A stretch of DNA of 46,018 nucleotides from Candidatus Kuenenbacteria bacterium (GCA_012797775.1 JAAZOM010000024.1:1-46018), one strand, 5' to 3'. Counted from the first letter of the stretch, positions 25,462 to 34,139 are shown. A program made the numbers and translations. Notes: a model not told the origin generated them from the sequence alone.

Positions 25462-26241
25462 ATGCCGGATTATACAGATAAATATTCGGTCGGAATTATT
25501 GGCGGGGGAATGGTGGGGAGTGCGGCCAAGCAATATTATAAAAATGCACGGGTTTATGATCTTGACCCCAAGCGCGCGACGCACAGTTTTGAAGAGGTGT
25601 GCGAACAAGATTATATTTTTGTGTCGGTGCCGACGCCAATGGGTGAGGGAGGTAAAATAAATTTGACTGCGGTGGAGGAGACGCTGGAGAGGATTCCCAA
25701 TGGTAAGAAAATTATTTTAAAATCAACGGCAGTGCCGGGGACAACGGAGCGGTTGCAAGAGAAGTATCCTGACAAGCAGATGGTTTATGTGCCAGAATTT
25801 TTGACGGCCAAGTTCGCGGCTGAGGATTTTGCTTTCCCGGACAAAAATGTGGTGGGTTATACCAAAAGATATCCTGATCTGGCCAAGGAGGTGGCGGAGA
25901 TTTTACCCCGGGCTAATACCCTGATCTGTAAGGCGACAGAAGCTGAGATGATCAAATATTCTACCAATTCTTATTATGCGATGAAGGTGATTTTTGCCAA
26001 TGAGATTTATGATTTGTGCCAAGCATTGGGAATTGATTATGAAGTAGTGCATAAAGGGTTTACTTTGGATAAGAGAATTAATGATTCCCATTTTCAGATA
26101 TTTTTTGATGGTAAGCGGGGAGTAAGGGGGGCTTGCTTGCCAAAGGATACGGCGGCGATCGTGGAGAGAGCCAAGGAGCTTGGTGTGGATTTGAGTTTGA
26201 TCCGGCAGGTAATCGAGGCGAATAAGAAATACGTGAAATAG
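25462..26241 (+). CDS. UDP-glucose/GDP-mannose dehydrogenase family protein, C-terminally short
   Basis: 259 aa against about 430 for full-length enzymes. The NAD domain is present (VGIIGGGMVGS, residues 10-20; SVPTPMGEGG). The central domain holds the catalytic-type residues (EMIKYSTNSYYAMKVIFANE with Lys165 and Asn169, and GACLPKDTAA with Cys225). It stops soon after, so the C-terminal UDP-binding domain is missing, and a clean terminator follows. It may work as a dimer with another protein, act on a different sugar nucleotide, or belong to a short family variant common in CPR. No frameshifted remainder is seen downstream. Confidence 0.75.
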   Translation: MPDYTDKYSVGIIGGGMVGSAAKQYYKNARVYDLDPKRATHSFEEVCEQDYIFVSVPTPMGEGGKINLTAVEETLERIPNGKKIILKSTAVPGTTERLQEKYPDKQMVYVPEFLTAKFAAEDFAFPDKNVVGYTKRYPDLAKEVAEILPRANTLICKATEAEMIKYSTNSYYAMKVIFANEIYDLCQALGIDYEVVHKGFTLDKRINDSHFQIFFDGKRGVRGACLPKDTAAIVERAKELGVDLSLIRQVIEANKKYVK

Positions 26242-26269
26242 AATTATGAATAATGAATTATGAATTATG

Positions 26270-26300
26270 GGGGCGTGCAGGGCGCGCCTCTTGTTTTTGT
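26270..26300 (+). terminator. terminator after the UDP-sugar dehydrogenase gene
   Basis: GGCGTGC (26272-26278) pairs with GCGCGCC (26282-26288) with one G-U, followed by TCTTGTTTTTGTTT. Confidence 0.75.
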
Positions 26301-26329
26301 TTGATTTTTTCGGGGTTTTAAAGTAAAAT
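26301..26329 (+). promoter_or_regulatory. promoter of lysS
   Basis: TTGATT (26301-26306), 17 bases, TAAAAT (26324-26329). An inverted repeat TTAGGATA / TATCCTTAA lies around the predicted start and could be an operator or leader hairpin. Confidence 0.6.
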
Positions 26330-26366
26330 TAGGATATATTATCCTTAATTAAATTAAGCTAAAAAT

Positions 26367-27803
26367 ATGTTAGATGAGCAACAAATCCGCAAGGAAAAGC
26401 TAGATAAAATAAAAAAAGCCGGGGTTAATCCCTATCCGTCAAAATTCCAGAAAAAAGACGAGGTGATACAGATAAAAGAAGCTGAAGACGGCACCAAATT
26501 AAAAACTGCCGGTCGGCTTTTGATTACTAGGATTATGGGCAAATTGTGTTTTGCTCACATTGAAGATTTTTCCGGTAAGGCTCAAATTGCCTTGAAAGCT
26601 GATGAGGTGGGTGAGGAGAAGTTTAAATTTTTTACAGACCATTTTGACCCGGGTGATTTTATTGGTGTGGAGGGTGAGGTTTTTACCACCCATAAAGGCG
26701 AGAAGACATTATTGGTGAAAAAATATGAATTATTATCAAAAGCGCTTTTGCCTTTGCCAGAAAAATGGCATGGTCTGAAAGATGAGGAAGAGAAATTGCG
26801 CAAAAGATATCTAGATATGATCGCCAACCCAGAGGTAAAAGAAATGATTATTAAAAAAGCAAAATATTATCAGTCCATGAGAGAATTTTTAATCAAGAAA
26901 GGATTTGTGGAGGTCGAAACCCCGGTTTTGGAAAACACCACTGGCGGAGCGGACGCTAGACCATTTATCACTCACCATAATGCTTTGGATATGGATGTTT
27001 ATTTGCGGATTTCAGTTGGGGAACTCTGGCAGAAAAGACTCATGGTCGGCGGACTAGAAAAAACGTTTGAAATGGGTAGGATTTTCCGCAATGAGGGTAT
27101 GGATGCCGAGCATTTGCAGGATTATACATCGATGGAGTTTTATTGGGCGTATGCTAATTGGCGAGATAACATGCGACTGACCGAAGAATTGGTGAAATAT
27201 GTGGCCAAGGAAACTTTCGGGACTTTGAAATTTAAGATCAAAAATTTTGAAGTTGATTTGGGTAAGAAGTGGGAAGAATATGATTACCGTGAAGAGATTT
27301 TGAAGCGTACGAAAATTGATATTGACAAGACTGATGTCAAAGAAATAAAGAAAAAACTACAAGAACTGAAAGTAGAATATGATGATTTTAATAATTTGGA
27401 GCGGGGAATTGATCAGCTTTGGAAATATTGCCGTCGGCAAATTGCCGGTCCGGGCTATTTGGTTTATCCACCAAAAACCGTGTCGCCACTAGCCAAAGAA
27501 TCCCCCGAGAGGCCAGGTTATGTGGAGAGATTTTGGCTTATTATGGCTGGTAGTGAACTTTGTAATGGTTATAGTGAGTTGAATGATCCATTGGATCAAG
27601 AAGAAAGATTTAGAGAACAACAAAAGATGCGAGATAAGGGTGATGACGAGGCGCAGATGAAAGATGATGATTTTGTAGAAGCCCTGAAACATGGTATGCC
27701 GCCGACAACCGGCCTTGGTATTTCCGAGCGGTTGTTTGCTTTTCTTTTGGATAAACCGGTGCGGGAGTGCCAGATATTTCCCTTGATGAAACCAAGGAAT
27801 TAA
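26367..27803 (+). CDS. lysS: lysyl-tRNA synthetase, class II
   Basis: 478 aa. The N-terminal OB-fold anticodon domain (about 45-135) contains AGRLLITRIMGKLCFAHIEDFSGKAQI. The class II core has motif 1 near VEVETPVLENTTGGADARPFITHHNALDMDVYLRIS, motif 2 in FEMGRIFRNEGMDAEHLQDYTSMEFYWAY, and motif 3 as GLGISERLFAFLLDKPVRECQIFPLMKPR, where the usual GIDR is GISER. Charges tRNA-Lys. A low-complexity TAAGTATAAGG run follows the stop codon. Confidence 0.95.
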   Translation: MLDEQQIRKEKLDKIKKAGVNPYPSKFQKKDEVIQIKEAEDGTKLKTAGRLLITRIMGKLCFAHIEDFSGKAQIALKADEVGEEKFKFFTDHFDPGDFIGVEGEVFTTHKGEKTLLVKKYELLSKALLPLPEKWHGLKDEEEKLRKRYLDMIANPEVKEMIIKKAKYYQSMREFLIKKGFVEVETPVLENTTGGADARPFITHHNALDMDVYLRISVGELWQKRLMVGGLEKTFEMGRIFRNEGMDAEHLQDYTSMEFYWAYANWRDNMRLTEELVKYVAKETFGTLKFKIKNFEVDLGKKWEEYDYREEILKRTKIDIDKTDVKEIKKKLQELKVEYDDFNNLERGIDQLWKYCRRQIAGPGYLVYPPKTVSPLAKESPERPGYVERFWLIMAGSELCNGYSELNDPLDQEERFREQQKMRDKGDDEAQMKDDDFVEALKHGMPPTTGLGISERLFAFLLDKPVRECQIFPLMKPRN

Positions 27804-27830
27804 GTATAAGGTATTAAGTATAAAGCATTT

Positions 27831-28412
27831 ATGGAAAAAAGCTTATCAAAATTACAAATTACTCGCGAAACCTGTTTTAAACTGGTAGGGAAATATGTGT
27901 CGCCGGAAGGCCGGCCGCATTTGTTTAATACTGAAGCGGCGATGGCGGCTTTGGCGCGGGAGTTTGGAGAAGACGAGCACACTTGGGCCATGTGCGGGCT
28001 ACTTCATGATATTGATTATGAGAAAATTACGAGTAAAGAAAATATGGAAGCGCACATGCAGGAGCACTGCGGAGAAATGACCGAAAAATTTTTAAAAGAG
28101 ATTGATTTTCCAGATGATTTGATTCGCGCCATTCAATCCCACAATGAAGTACAAAATATACCGAGAGATTCAAAATTGGCCAAAGCCCTTTTTGCGGTTG
28201 ACGGCTTGACTGGGTTTATTGTGGCGGTTTCCAAAGTGATGCCGGACAAATTAGTTTCTTCAGTAAAAATTGAATCAGTTCTAAAAAGGTTTAAAGAAGC
28301 GCGTTTTGCCGCGGCAGTCAGTCGGGAAAATATTTTTACTTGCGAGAGCGAACTCGGGATACCGAGAGAAAAGTTTGTGGAGATAGTTTTGAAGGCAATG
28401 AAGAATGTATAA
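27831..28412 (+). CDS. HD domain protein
   Basis: 193 aa predicted metal-dependent phosphohydrolase. His in EGRPHLFNTEAAMAALAREF, the central CGLLHDIDYEK (His-Asp pair), a following His in MQEHCGEMTEKFLKEIDFP, and DLIRAIQSHNEV give the usual HD ligand series; Asp in LFAVDGLTGFI completes it. Substrate unknown (nucleotide or phospho-compound). It is 27 bases after lysS, joined by microrepeats. Its stop codon lies at the edge of the inverted repeat flanking the next gene. Confidence 0.82.
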   Translation: MEKSLSKLQITRETCFKLVGKYVSPEGRPHLFNTEAAMAALAREFGEDEHTWAMCGLLHDIDYEKITSKENMEAHMQEHCGEMTEKFLKEIDFPDDLIRAIQSHNEVQNIPRDSKLAKALFAVDGLTGFIVAVSKVMPDKLVSSVKIESVLKRFKEARFAAAVSRENIFTCESELGIPREKFVEIVLKAMKNV

Positions 28413-28434
28413 TGTATTATGTATAATGTATTAT
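28407..28434. repeat. left inverted/tandem repeat flanking the IVP-type gene
   Basis: Two exact tandem copies of GTATAATGTATTAT (28407-28420 and 28421-28434). The 21 bases 28413-28433 are the perfect reverse complement of 28808-28828. The copy covers the last codons and stop of the HD gene and the first base or two of the ATG of the following gene. Confidence 0.85.
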
Positions 28435-28810
28435 GGAAAATACAAAAATTACAAAGTTTACTGATTTAAACGCCTGGAAAGAAGCGCATAAGTTAGTTTT
28501 GTTAATTTATAAAATAACAAAAGATTTTCCCAAGGAAGAAATATATGGGTTGACTAGCCAATTAAGACGTTGCGCAATTTCTATTTCTTCTAACATTGCC
28601 GAAGGGTTCAGTCGACAATCGTTCAAAGACAAAGCAAATTTTGATAGTATGGCTCTTGGTTCGACCACAGAATTGCAGAATCAGATTTTAGTGGCAAAAG
28701 ATGTTGGTTATATAACAGCAGAGAAATTTAACCAAATTGCCGACCAGACGATTATTGTTCACAAGTTAATCAACGGCTTAATAAAATATTCCCGATCCCA
28801 TAATACTTAA
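28433..28810 (+). CDS. four-helix-bundle protein, 23S rRNA intervening-sequence (IVP) type
   Basis: 125 aa. The family pattern is clear: FTDLNAWKEAHKLVLLIYKITKDFPKEEIYGLTSQLRRCAISISSNIAEGFSR, then a Ser-rich helix and a final helix. These small basic or amphipathic bundles were first seen in intervening sequences of bacterial 23S rRNA and occur as stand-alone genes in many CPR and Bacteroidetes genomes. The function is unknown. Both start and stop codon lie in the arms of a perfect 21-base inverted repeat, which suggests the gene moved as a cassette. Confidence 0.9.
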   Translation: MENTKITKFTDLNAWKEAHKLVLLIYKITKDFPKEEIYGLTSQLRRCAISISSNIAEGFSRQSFKDKANFDSMALGSTTELQNQILVAKDVGYITAEKFNQIADQTIIVHKLINGLIKYSRSHNT

Positions 28811-28828
28811 TACATTATACATAATACA
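28808..28828. repeat. right inverted repeat flanking the IVP-type gene
   Basis: Reverse complement of 28413-28433 without mismatch. It begins with the TAA stop of the gene. Confidence 0.85.
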
Positions 28829-28853
28829 ATTTAGTAATTAATTTAAAAAACAT

Positions 28854-29594
28854 ATGTGGTACACAATTTTAGGGATTATTGTGTTTCTGGTCCTTATTTC
28901 TCTCCGCCAGATCAATCAATATGAACGGGGTGTGATGTTCACTATGGGCCGCTATACAGGCATGAAAAATCCGGGCTGGAGAATTGTTTGGCCGATTTTT
29001 CAATCAATGAAAAAAGTGGATATCCGCGTCAAGGCCGTGGATGTGCCAGATCAAGAGGCCATTACCAAGGATAATATATCGGTGCGCGTTAACGCGGTGA
29101 TTTATTATAAAATATCTGACGCGGCCAGAGCAGTAATTGAAGTGCAAGACTTTTATTACGCCGTGTCACAATTAGCTCAGACTACTATGAGAAATGCTGT
29201 GGGCGAAGTGGATTTGGATCAATTGCTTTCTAACCGTGATGAAGTATCAAAAAGAATTCAGATGGTGGTGGACGCGGCCACGGATCCGTGGGGCATTAAA
29301 GTGGATTCAGTGGAATTGAAAGATATCAATTTGCCAGAAGACATGAAGAGAACGATTGCTAAACAAGCAGAAGCCGAGCGCGAAAGACGAGCGGTGATTA
29401 TTAAAGCCGAAGGCGAAGTGGTGGCGGCCGAGAATATGGCCAAAGCGGCCAATATCTTGGCGAGTTCGCAAGGTGCTTTGCATTTGCGCACTTTGCAGAC
29501 GATTAATGATGTTTCTTCGGATCAATCTAATACTTTAGTGTTTGCGATACCACTCGAGGTTTTGAGGGCGTTTGAGGGGATGAAGAAAGTATAA
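28854..29594 (+). CDS. slipin / stomatin-like SPFH domain protein
   Basis: 246 aa. One N-terminal membrane helix (about 2-18) is followed by the slipin start INQYERGVMFTMGRYTGMKNPGW and the SPFH domain (DIRVKAVDVPDQEAITKDNISVRVNAVIYYKI, then VSQLAQTTMRNAVGEVDLDQLLSNRD). A helical C-terminal part (EAERERRAVIIKAEGEVVAAENM) follows. Forms oligomers at the membrane, often partnered with NfeD. No NfeD gene is next to it here. The role is unknown. Confidence 0.9.
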   Translation: MWYTILGIIVFLVLISLRQINQYERGVMFTMGRYTGMKNPGWRIVWPIFQSMKKVDIRVKAVDVPDQEAITKDNISVRVNAVIYYKISDAARAVIEVQDFYYAVSQLAQTTMRNAVGEVDLDQLLSNRDEVSKRIQMVVDAATDPWGIKVDSVELKDINLPEDMKRTIAKQAEAERERRAVIIKAEGEVVAAENMAKAANILASSQGALHLRTLQTINDVSSDQSNTLVFAIPLEVLRAFEGMKKV

Positions 29595-29614
29595 TGTAGA
29601 GTGTATAAAGTATT

Positions 29615-30019
29615 ATGGAATATTTAAAAAATTCTTATAAAACCTTAAAACATTTAATCGCCATACCTTTGGTGAGTACTTTAATAATCCCGTTATTAAT
29701 AGCAGATATCTGGGTAGAAATTTATCATCGGATTTGTTTTCCTTTGTATGGAATTCCATATATAAAAAGAAAGGCATATATAAAAATAGTTGATCGGGCC
29801 AAGCTTAAATATTTAAATTTTTGGCAAAAGATATATTGTATGTATTGTGGTTATGGTAATGGCGTTGTAAATTATTGGACAAAAATCGCCGGAGAAACAG
29901 AAAGATATTGGTGTGGCATAAAACATAAAAAAGATAGTAATTTTGTAGAGTCAGAAAGCCAGAAAGAATTTGCAGAATATAATAATGAAGAAAGTTTTAA
30001 TAAAAAATATAAAAAATAA
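29615..30019 (+). CDS. hypothetical membrane-associated Cys-containing protein
   Basis: 134 aa. A hydrophobic segment (about 13-33) is followed by a basic or aromatic region. Then come the motifs YCMYCGYGNG and YWCGIKH, whose three Cys plus His could bind a metal. The C terminus is acidic then Lys-rich. I do not recognise a named family. It is between the slipin gene and serS with short spacers of TATAAAG-type microrepeat upstream, and its stop is four bases before the serS start. Confidence 0.65.
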   Translation: MEYLKNSYKTLKHLIAIPLVSTLIIPLLIADIWVEIYHRICFPLYGIPYIKRKAYIKIVDRAKLKYLNFWQKIYCMYCGYGNGVVNYWTKIAGETERYWCGIKHKKDSNFVESESQKEFAEYNNEESFNKKYKK

Positions 30020-30023
30020 TTTT

Positions 30024-31268
30024 ATGCTTGATATAAACAAAATCCGCAATCAAAAAGAAGAAGTGGAAAAAGCCCTACTCAAAAGGATGGAGCGGGGGAG
30101 TTTTGATCTGGATGAAATAATTACATTGGATGACCGGCGAAAGGAACTAATTCAAAAGACTGATGAATTGAAGGCAGAGAGAAATAAATTTTCCAAAACT
30201 AAACCCACACCAGAAATTATTGAAGAGATGAAAAAAGTGGGGGAGAATATAAAGGAATTAGATGAGAAGTTGGCTAGGGTGGAGGAAGAATTAAAAGAAA
30301 AATTGTCAGCTTTGCCGAATATTCCGGCGGATGATGTCGTGGCAGGAGGCAAGGAAAATAATAAAGTTTTAAAAACATTTGGTGATAAACCAGAGTTTAA
30401 ATTTTCAGCAAAAGATCATGTGGAATTGGCCACTAGCTTGGGCTTGATTGATTATGAACGCGCGGCCAAGATGAGCGGGGCTGGTTTTTGGTGCTATACT
30501 GGCGATGGGGCGCTGCTTGAGTGGGCGTTATTAAATTATTTTATTGAATTTCACAAAAAAAATGGCTATGAATTTTTGCTTTTACCATTTTTGTTAAATG
30601 AGGCGTCGGCTTATGCTTCCGGGCACTTGCCAAAATTTCGCGAAGATTTATTCTGGGTGGAGGACGGGCTGTGTTTGGACGCTACTTCAGAAATGATGAT
30701 TAATAATTTTCACCGCGATGATATTTTGGATGGCGAAAAATTGCCCAAGAAATATTATTCATATTCGGCGTGTTTCCGGCGCGAAGCGGGGAGCTACAGA
30801 AAAGAGGAAAGAGGAATGGTTAGGGGACATCAGTTTAATAAAATTGAAATGTTTCAATTTACTAAACCAGAAGATTCTTGGGTCGCGTTTGACGAATTAG
30901 TAAAAAATGCCGAAGAATTGGTGAGTGGTTTGGGACTTAATTTTCAAACAGTGCAACTGGCAGCAGCTGATGCTTCGGCGGCGATGGCGAAAACTATTGA
31001 TATTGAAGTCTGGATTCCATCAATGAATACTTATAAAGAAGTGTCGTCTGTTTCTAATGCTTTGGATTATCAGGCCAGACGGGCAAATATTCGTTATAAG
31101 GCGGAAAATGGCAAGAATGAATTTGTCCATACTTTGAATGGTTCAGGGCTGGCCACCTCTAGATTAATCCCAGCGATTTTGGAACAATTTCAGCAGAAAG
31201 ATGGGAGTGTGGAAGTGCCAAAGGTTTTGCAGAAAATGGTGGGGAAGAAGAAAATAGAGAAAAAATAA
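30024..31268 (+). CDS. serS: seryl-tRNA synthetase
   Basis: 414 aa from ATG 30024; upstream in-frame ATG codons overlap the previous gene and add non-family residues. The N-terminal helical hairpin arm (about 30-100, KKELIQKTDELKAERNKFSK...) binds the long arm of tRNA-Ser. The class II core has motif 2 as SACFRREAGSYRKEERGMVRGHQFNKIEMFQF and motif 3 as LNGSGLATSRLIPAILEQFQQKDGSVEVPKVLQ. Charges tRNA-Ser. Confidence 0.95.
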   Translation: MLDINKIRNQKEEVEKALLKRMERGSFDLDEIITLDDRRKELIQKTDELKAERNKFSKTKPTPEIIEEMKKVGENIKELDEKLARVEEELKEKLSALPNIPADDVVAGGKENNKVLKTFGDKPEFKFSAKDHVELATSLGLIDYERAAKMSGAGFWCYTGDGALLEWALLNYFIEFHKKNGYEFLLLPFLLNEASAYASGHLPKFREDLFWVEDGLCLDATSEMMINNFHRDDILDGEKLPKKYYSYSACFRREAGSYRKEERGMVRGHQFNKIEMFQFTKPEDSWVAFDELVKNAEELVSGLGLNFQTVQLAAADASAAMAKTIDIEVWIPSMNTYKEVSSVSNALDYQARRANIRYKAENGKNEFVHTLNGSGLATSRLIPAILEQFQQKDGSVEVPKVLQKMVGKKKIEKK

Positions 31269-31304
31269 GTAATTAGTGACTCGTAATTAGTAATTTTTAG
31301 AATT

Positions 31305-32420
31305 ATGAAAAAAATAAATGTAGCAGTAATATTTGGCGGGCGGAGCGGGGAACATGAGGTGTCTCTGGTTTCGGCTACGTCGGTGATAAAAAATTTGAAT
31401 AAGAAAAAATATAATATTATTCAGGTGGGTATCACCAAAGATGGCCAGTGGCTAGTGGGGCCCGATACTTTGAAATATTTGAAAACCGGACAGGGTAAAA
31501 ATTTTGTAAGAGAGGCGATCGGACCAGATACCCTCAAGAATAAGCTCGGAAAAAATAAGATTGATGTGGTATTCCCGGTTGTACACGGGACCTTCGGCGA
31601 AGACGGGACGTTGCAGGGACTAATGGAGTTGGCTGATGTGCCATATGTGGGAGCCGGGGTTTTGAGTTCGGCTGTGTGTATGGATAAAATAATGCAGAAA
31701 ATTTTGTGCGGAGCAGAGAAGATTTTAGTGCCAGATTGGATTTGGTTTTCCAAAAGCGAATGGTCTTTAATAAAAGGAAATAAAATTTATTTCAAGAAAT
31801 GGGCGGAGGGTATTGAGAAACGATTGGGCTACCCAATGTTTGTCAAACCATCTAATTCTGGTTCGTCGGTAGGTATCAGTAAGGCCCATGATCGGGGGGA
31901 ATTGGTCAAGGCGATTCACGAGGCAGTCAAATATGACCGGAGAATTTTGGTTGAAAAGGGAATCGAGGGCGCGATGGAGATAGAGGTGGCGGTTTTGGGC
32001 AATGAAAAGCCGGAAGCATCTACTCCGGGACAGGTAATACCATCAAACGAATTTTATGATTATGATGCCAAGTATGTTGATGGTAAGTCAAAGTCTCTGA
32101 TCCCGGCTCCCTTGCCAAAAGAGGTGATAAAAAAGATACAAGATATAGCGATAGAGTCTTTCCGGCTATTGGATGGTGCGGGGATGGCCAGAGTAGATTT
32201 TTTGGTAAAAAAAGAGACAATGGGCTGGAAGATTTATTTGAATGAATTGAATACCATACCGGGTTTCACCTCAATCAGTATGTATCCAAAAATGTGGGAA
32301 GCGAGCGGGGCGGTCTTTGGTAAGTTGTTGGAGGCCTTGATAATACTTGCGAGAAGGAGATATGACGAGAAAAAAAAATTGCAGACTAGCTATAAAACAA
32401 AGAAGGCGTGGTATAAGTAG
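31305..32420 (+). CDS. ddl: D-alanine--D-alanine ligase
   Basis: 371 aa ATP-grasp enzyme making the D-Ala-D-Ala dipeptide for peptidoglycan. The N-terminal VAVIFGGRSGEHEVSLVSATSV is the standard signature. ATP-grasp residues are seen in YPMFVKPSNSGSSVGISKAHD, EIEVAVLGN, and GMARVDFLV ... LNELNTIPGFTSISMYPKMW. Shows that the organism makes a peptidoglycan wall. It is followed by ftsQ, the ddl-ftsQ order of the division and cell-wall cluster, though murC, ftsA and ftsZ are absent here. Confidence 0.95.
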   Translation: MKKINVAVIFGGRSGEHEVSLVSATSVIKNLNKKKYNIIQVGITKDGQWLVGPDTLKYLKTGQGKNFVREAIGPDTLKNKLGKNKIDVVFPVVHGTFGEDGTLQGLMELADVPYVGAGVLSSAVCMDKIMQKILCGAEKILVPDWIWFSKSEWSLIKGNKIYFKKWAEGIEKRLGYPMFVKPSNSGSSVGISKAHDRGELVKAIHEAVKYDRRILVEKGIEGAMEIEVAVLGNEKPEASTPGQVIPSNEFYDYDAKYVDGKSKSLIPAPLPKEVIKKIQDIAIESFRLLDGAGMARVDFLVKKETMGWKIYLNELNTIPGFTSISMYPKMWEASGAVFGKLLEALIILARRRYDEKKKLQTSYKTKKAWYK

Positions 32421-32467
32421 GTAAGTGGGTCAGTAGGAAGTTTTATAAAAAATATAAAAAAAATTTG

Positions 32468-33304
32468 ATGAATAGAAAATTTTTAAAAACCAAAGGGCAG
32501 TTGGATATTTTGGCTGAGAGAAAGCCTAAGGGTAGGATGGGCAAATCGGCGCATAAGAAAAAAAGACTAGTTTTTCTTTTTTTCTTTTTTTTGATTTTGG
32601 CAGGATTGATTTATTTTTTTGTTTATTCATCATTTTTTAGGATAAATAGGGTTATTATTAATGGCATTAATGAGGTCGAGAACATAAATGCGGTGCAAAT
32701 AGGAGTAAATAAATATACTGAAGGATATAAGTTTTTTATCTGGCCCAAAAATAATATTTTGTTTTTGAATAAAGGAAAGGCAGTTTTATTTTTGGGTCAG
32801 GATATAAAAATTGAGGATATAAAAATTGCGAAAGAATTGCCGAGGACTCTAATTGTGGAGGCCAAGGACAAATTGCCAATTCTTTTTTGGCAAGAGGTCG
32901 AGCAGGGTTATTATATTGATAAGAGCGGTTTGGTTTTGGCGGCCGTGAACGATAATACAAAATATAATTTACCGGTTATCGCGAGGAGTACGACCACGGC
33001 AGTATCGGTGGGGGTAAAGATTATTGGCGAAAACGACGTGTCTTTTATCAGAATGGCAATAGGTAAGATTGGTGAGAAGTTGAGGGGATTTAAAATCGCC
33101 AAGATAGAGGTCAAGGATTATAGTAACAGGGATGTTAGTTTTTATATTGATGGTGGGTGGAGGTTGATAATGAGTGTCGCAGGAAAAAAGGAGATTGATG
33201 GCGCCTTAGATAATTTGGTTGGTTTTTTGGAGCAAGAGGTGGTAGACACAAAGCAAATTGAGTATATAGATATTAGGATACCAGATAAAATATTTTATAA
33301 ATAA
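32468..33304 (+). CDS. ftsQ: cell division protein FtsQ/DivIB
   Basis: 278 aa bitopic protein. A basic cytoplasmic N terminus (about 1-32) and one membrane helix (about 33-55, FFFFLILAGLIYFFVY) are followed by a POTRA-like domain (FRINRVIINGINEVENINAVQIG) and a beta domain. ATG 32468 is chosen; a TTG directly upstream would add one residue. Homologues scaffold the divisome. Sequence identity in this family is low, so assignment rests on architecture and the adjacent ddl. Confidence 0.85.
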   Translation: MNRKFLKTKGQLDILAERKPKGRMGKSAHKKKRLVFLFFFFLILAGLIYFFVYSSFFRINRVIINGINEVENINAVQIGVNKYTEGYKFFIWPKNNILFLNKGKAVLFLGQDIKIEDIKIAKELPRTLIVEAKDKLPILFWQEVEQGYYIDKSGLVLAAVNDNTKYNLPVIARSTTTAVSVGVKIIGENDVSFIRMAIGKIGEKLRGFKIAKIEVKDYSNRDVSFYIDGGWRLIMSVAGKKEIDGALDNLVGFLEQEVVDTKQIEYIDIRIPDKIFYK

Positions 33305-33308
33305 AAAA

Positions 33309-33335
33309 GCGAGTTAAGCGAGGTAAGTGAGTTAA
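33309..33335. repeat. short tandem repeat after ftsQ
   Basis: Three nine-base units: GCGAGTTAA, GCGAGGTAA, GTGAGTTAA. Similar AAGCGAGATAAG-like runs occur at the end of the window after tsf. Confidence 0.6.
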
Positions 33336-33418
33336 GCACCAATACGAATTATCTGCCCGCAATGTTGGCATAAGCGCTGCAGGTGGGCGAATATTTACAA
33401 ATATACAAATAAGACATT

Positions 33419-34102
33419 ATGCTGTATGTAATAGCGACGCCAATTGGAAATTTGAAAGACATAACACTTCGAGCGCTGGAGGCCTTGCAGGAGGTAGATT
33501 TTATTTTATGCGAAGACACCAGGGTAACCAAAAATTTATTAAATCATTATGAGATTCAGGATAAGAAACTAATTAGCTTTCATCAACATACTGATGAAAG
33601 AAAATTGGCAGGATTGGTGGAATTGGTAAAAAATAATAAAGTCGCTCTGGTGACTGATGCGGGTACGCCGGGGATAAATGATCCGGGGGGAATGCTCATT
33701 AAAACATTAAAACACGAAAGCATTAAAACAAATCAGGAAATTATGGTTGTTCCTATACCCGGAGCATGTGCGGCGATTGCGGTTTTGAGCGCGAGTGGTT
33801 TCCCGACTGATGAATTTTTGTTTAAAGGTTTTGTGCCACACAAAAAGGGCAGGCAGACATTTTTGAAAGAAGTTTTAAACGAAAAAAGAACAGTGGTTTT
33901 TTACGAATCATGCCATAGGATTATTAAGTGTCTCGAAGAATTAAAGAAATTTAGTGAAGAGCTCGTGGCAGAAAAGGAATTGGTGGTAGGAAGAGAGCTG
34001 ACTAAAAAATTTGAAACAATCTACCGAGGGAGTATTGGTGAGGTTTTGGAGAAGGTGAAGGCGGATCCGGTGAAGGGGGAGTATGTGGTGGTGGTACATT
34101 AA
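33419..34102 (+). CDS. rsmI: 16S rRNA (cytidine1402-2'-O)-methyltransferase RsmI
   Basis: 227 aa SAM-dependent methyltransferase of the tetrapyrrole-methylase fold. The start LYVIATPIGNLKDITLRALEAL and CEDTRVTKNLLNHY are diagnostic, and TDAGTPGINDPGG and VPIPGACAAIAVLSASG complete the SAM site. It is shorter than the E. coli protein (286 aa) at the C terminus. About 13 residues (HESIKTNQE region) between the ATP/SAM strands are encoded by a CATTAAAACA-type microrepeat (33697-33735), probably an in-frame insertion. Confidence 0.93.
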   Translation: MLYVIATPIGNLKDITLRALEALQEVDFILCEDTRVTKNLLNHYEIQDKKLISFHQHTDERKLAGLVELVKNNKVALVTDAGTPGINDPGGMLIKTLKHESIKTNQEIMVVPIPGACAAIAVLSASGFPTDEFLFKGFVPHKKGRQTFLKEVLNEKRTVVFYESCHRIIKCLEELKKFSEELVAEKELVVGRELTKKFETIYRGSIGEVLEKVKADPVKGEYVVVVH

Positions 34103-34139
34103 AGCATTTAAACATAAAAACATAAAAACAAAGAAATAA

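Noticed and set aside
28407-28434. CRISPR-like repeat
   Set aside because: Only two adjacent 14-base units with no spacers and no cas genes in the window; it is a tandem/inverted microrepeat.
33349-33531. Minus-strand 60-codon frame before rsmI
   Set aside because: Overlaps the strongly conserved rsmI start and has no ribosome site or promoter.
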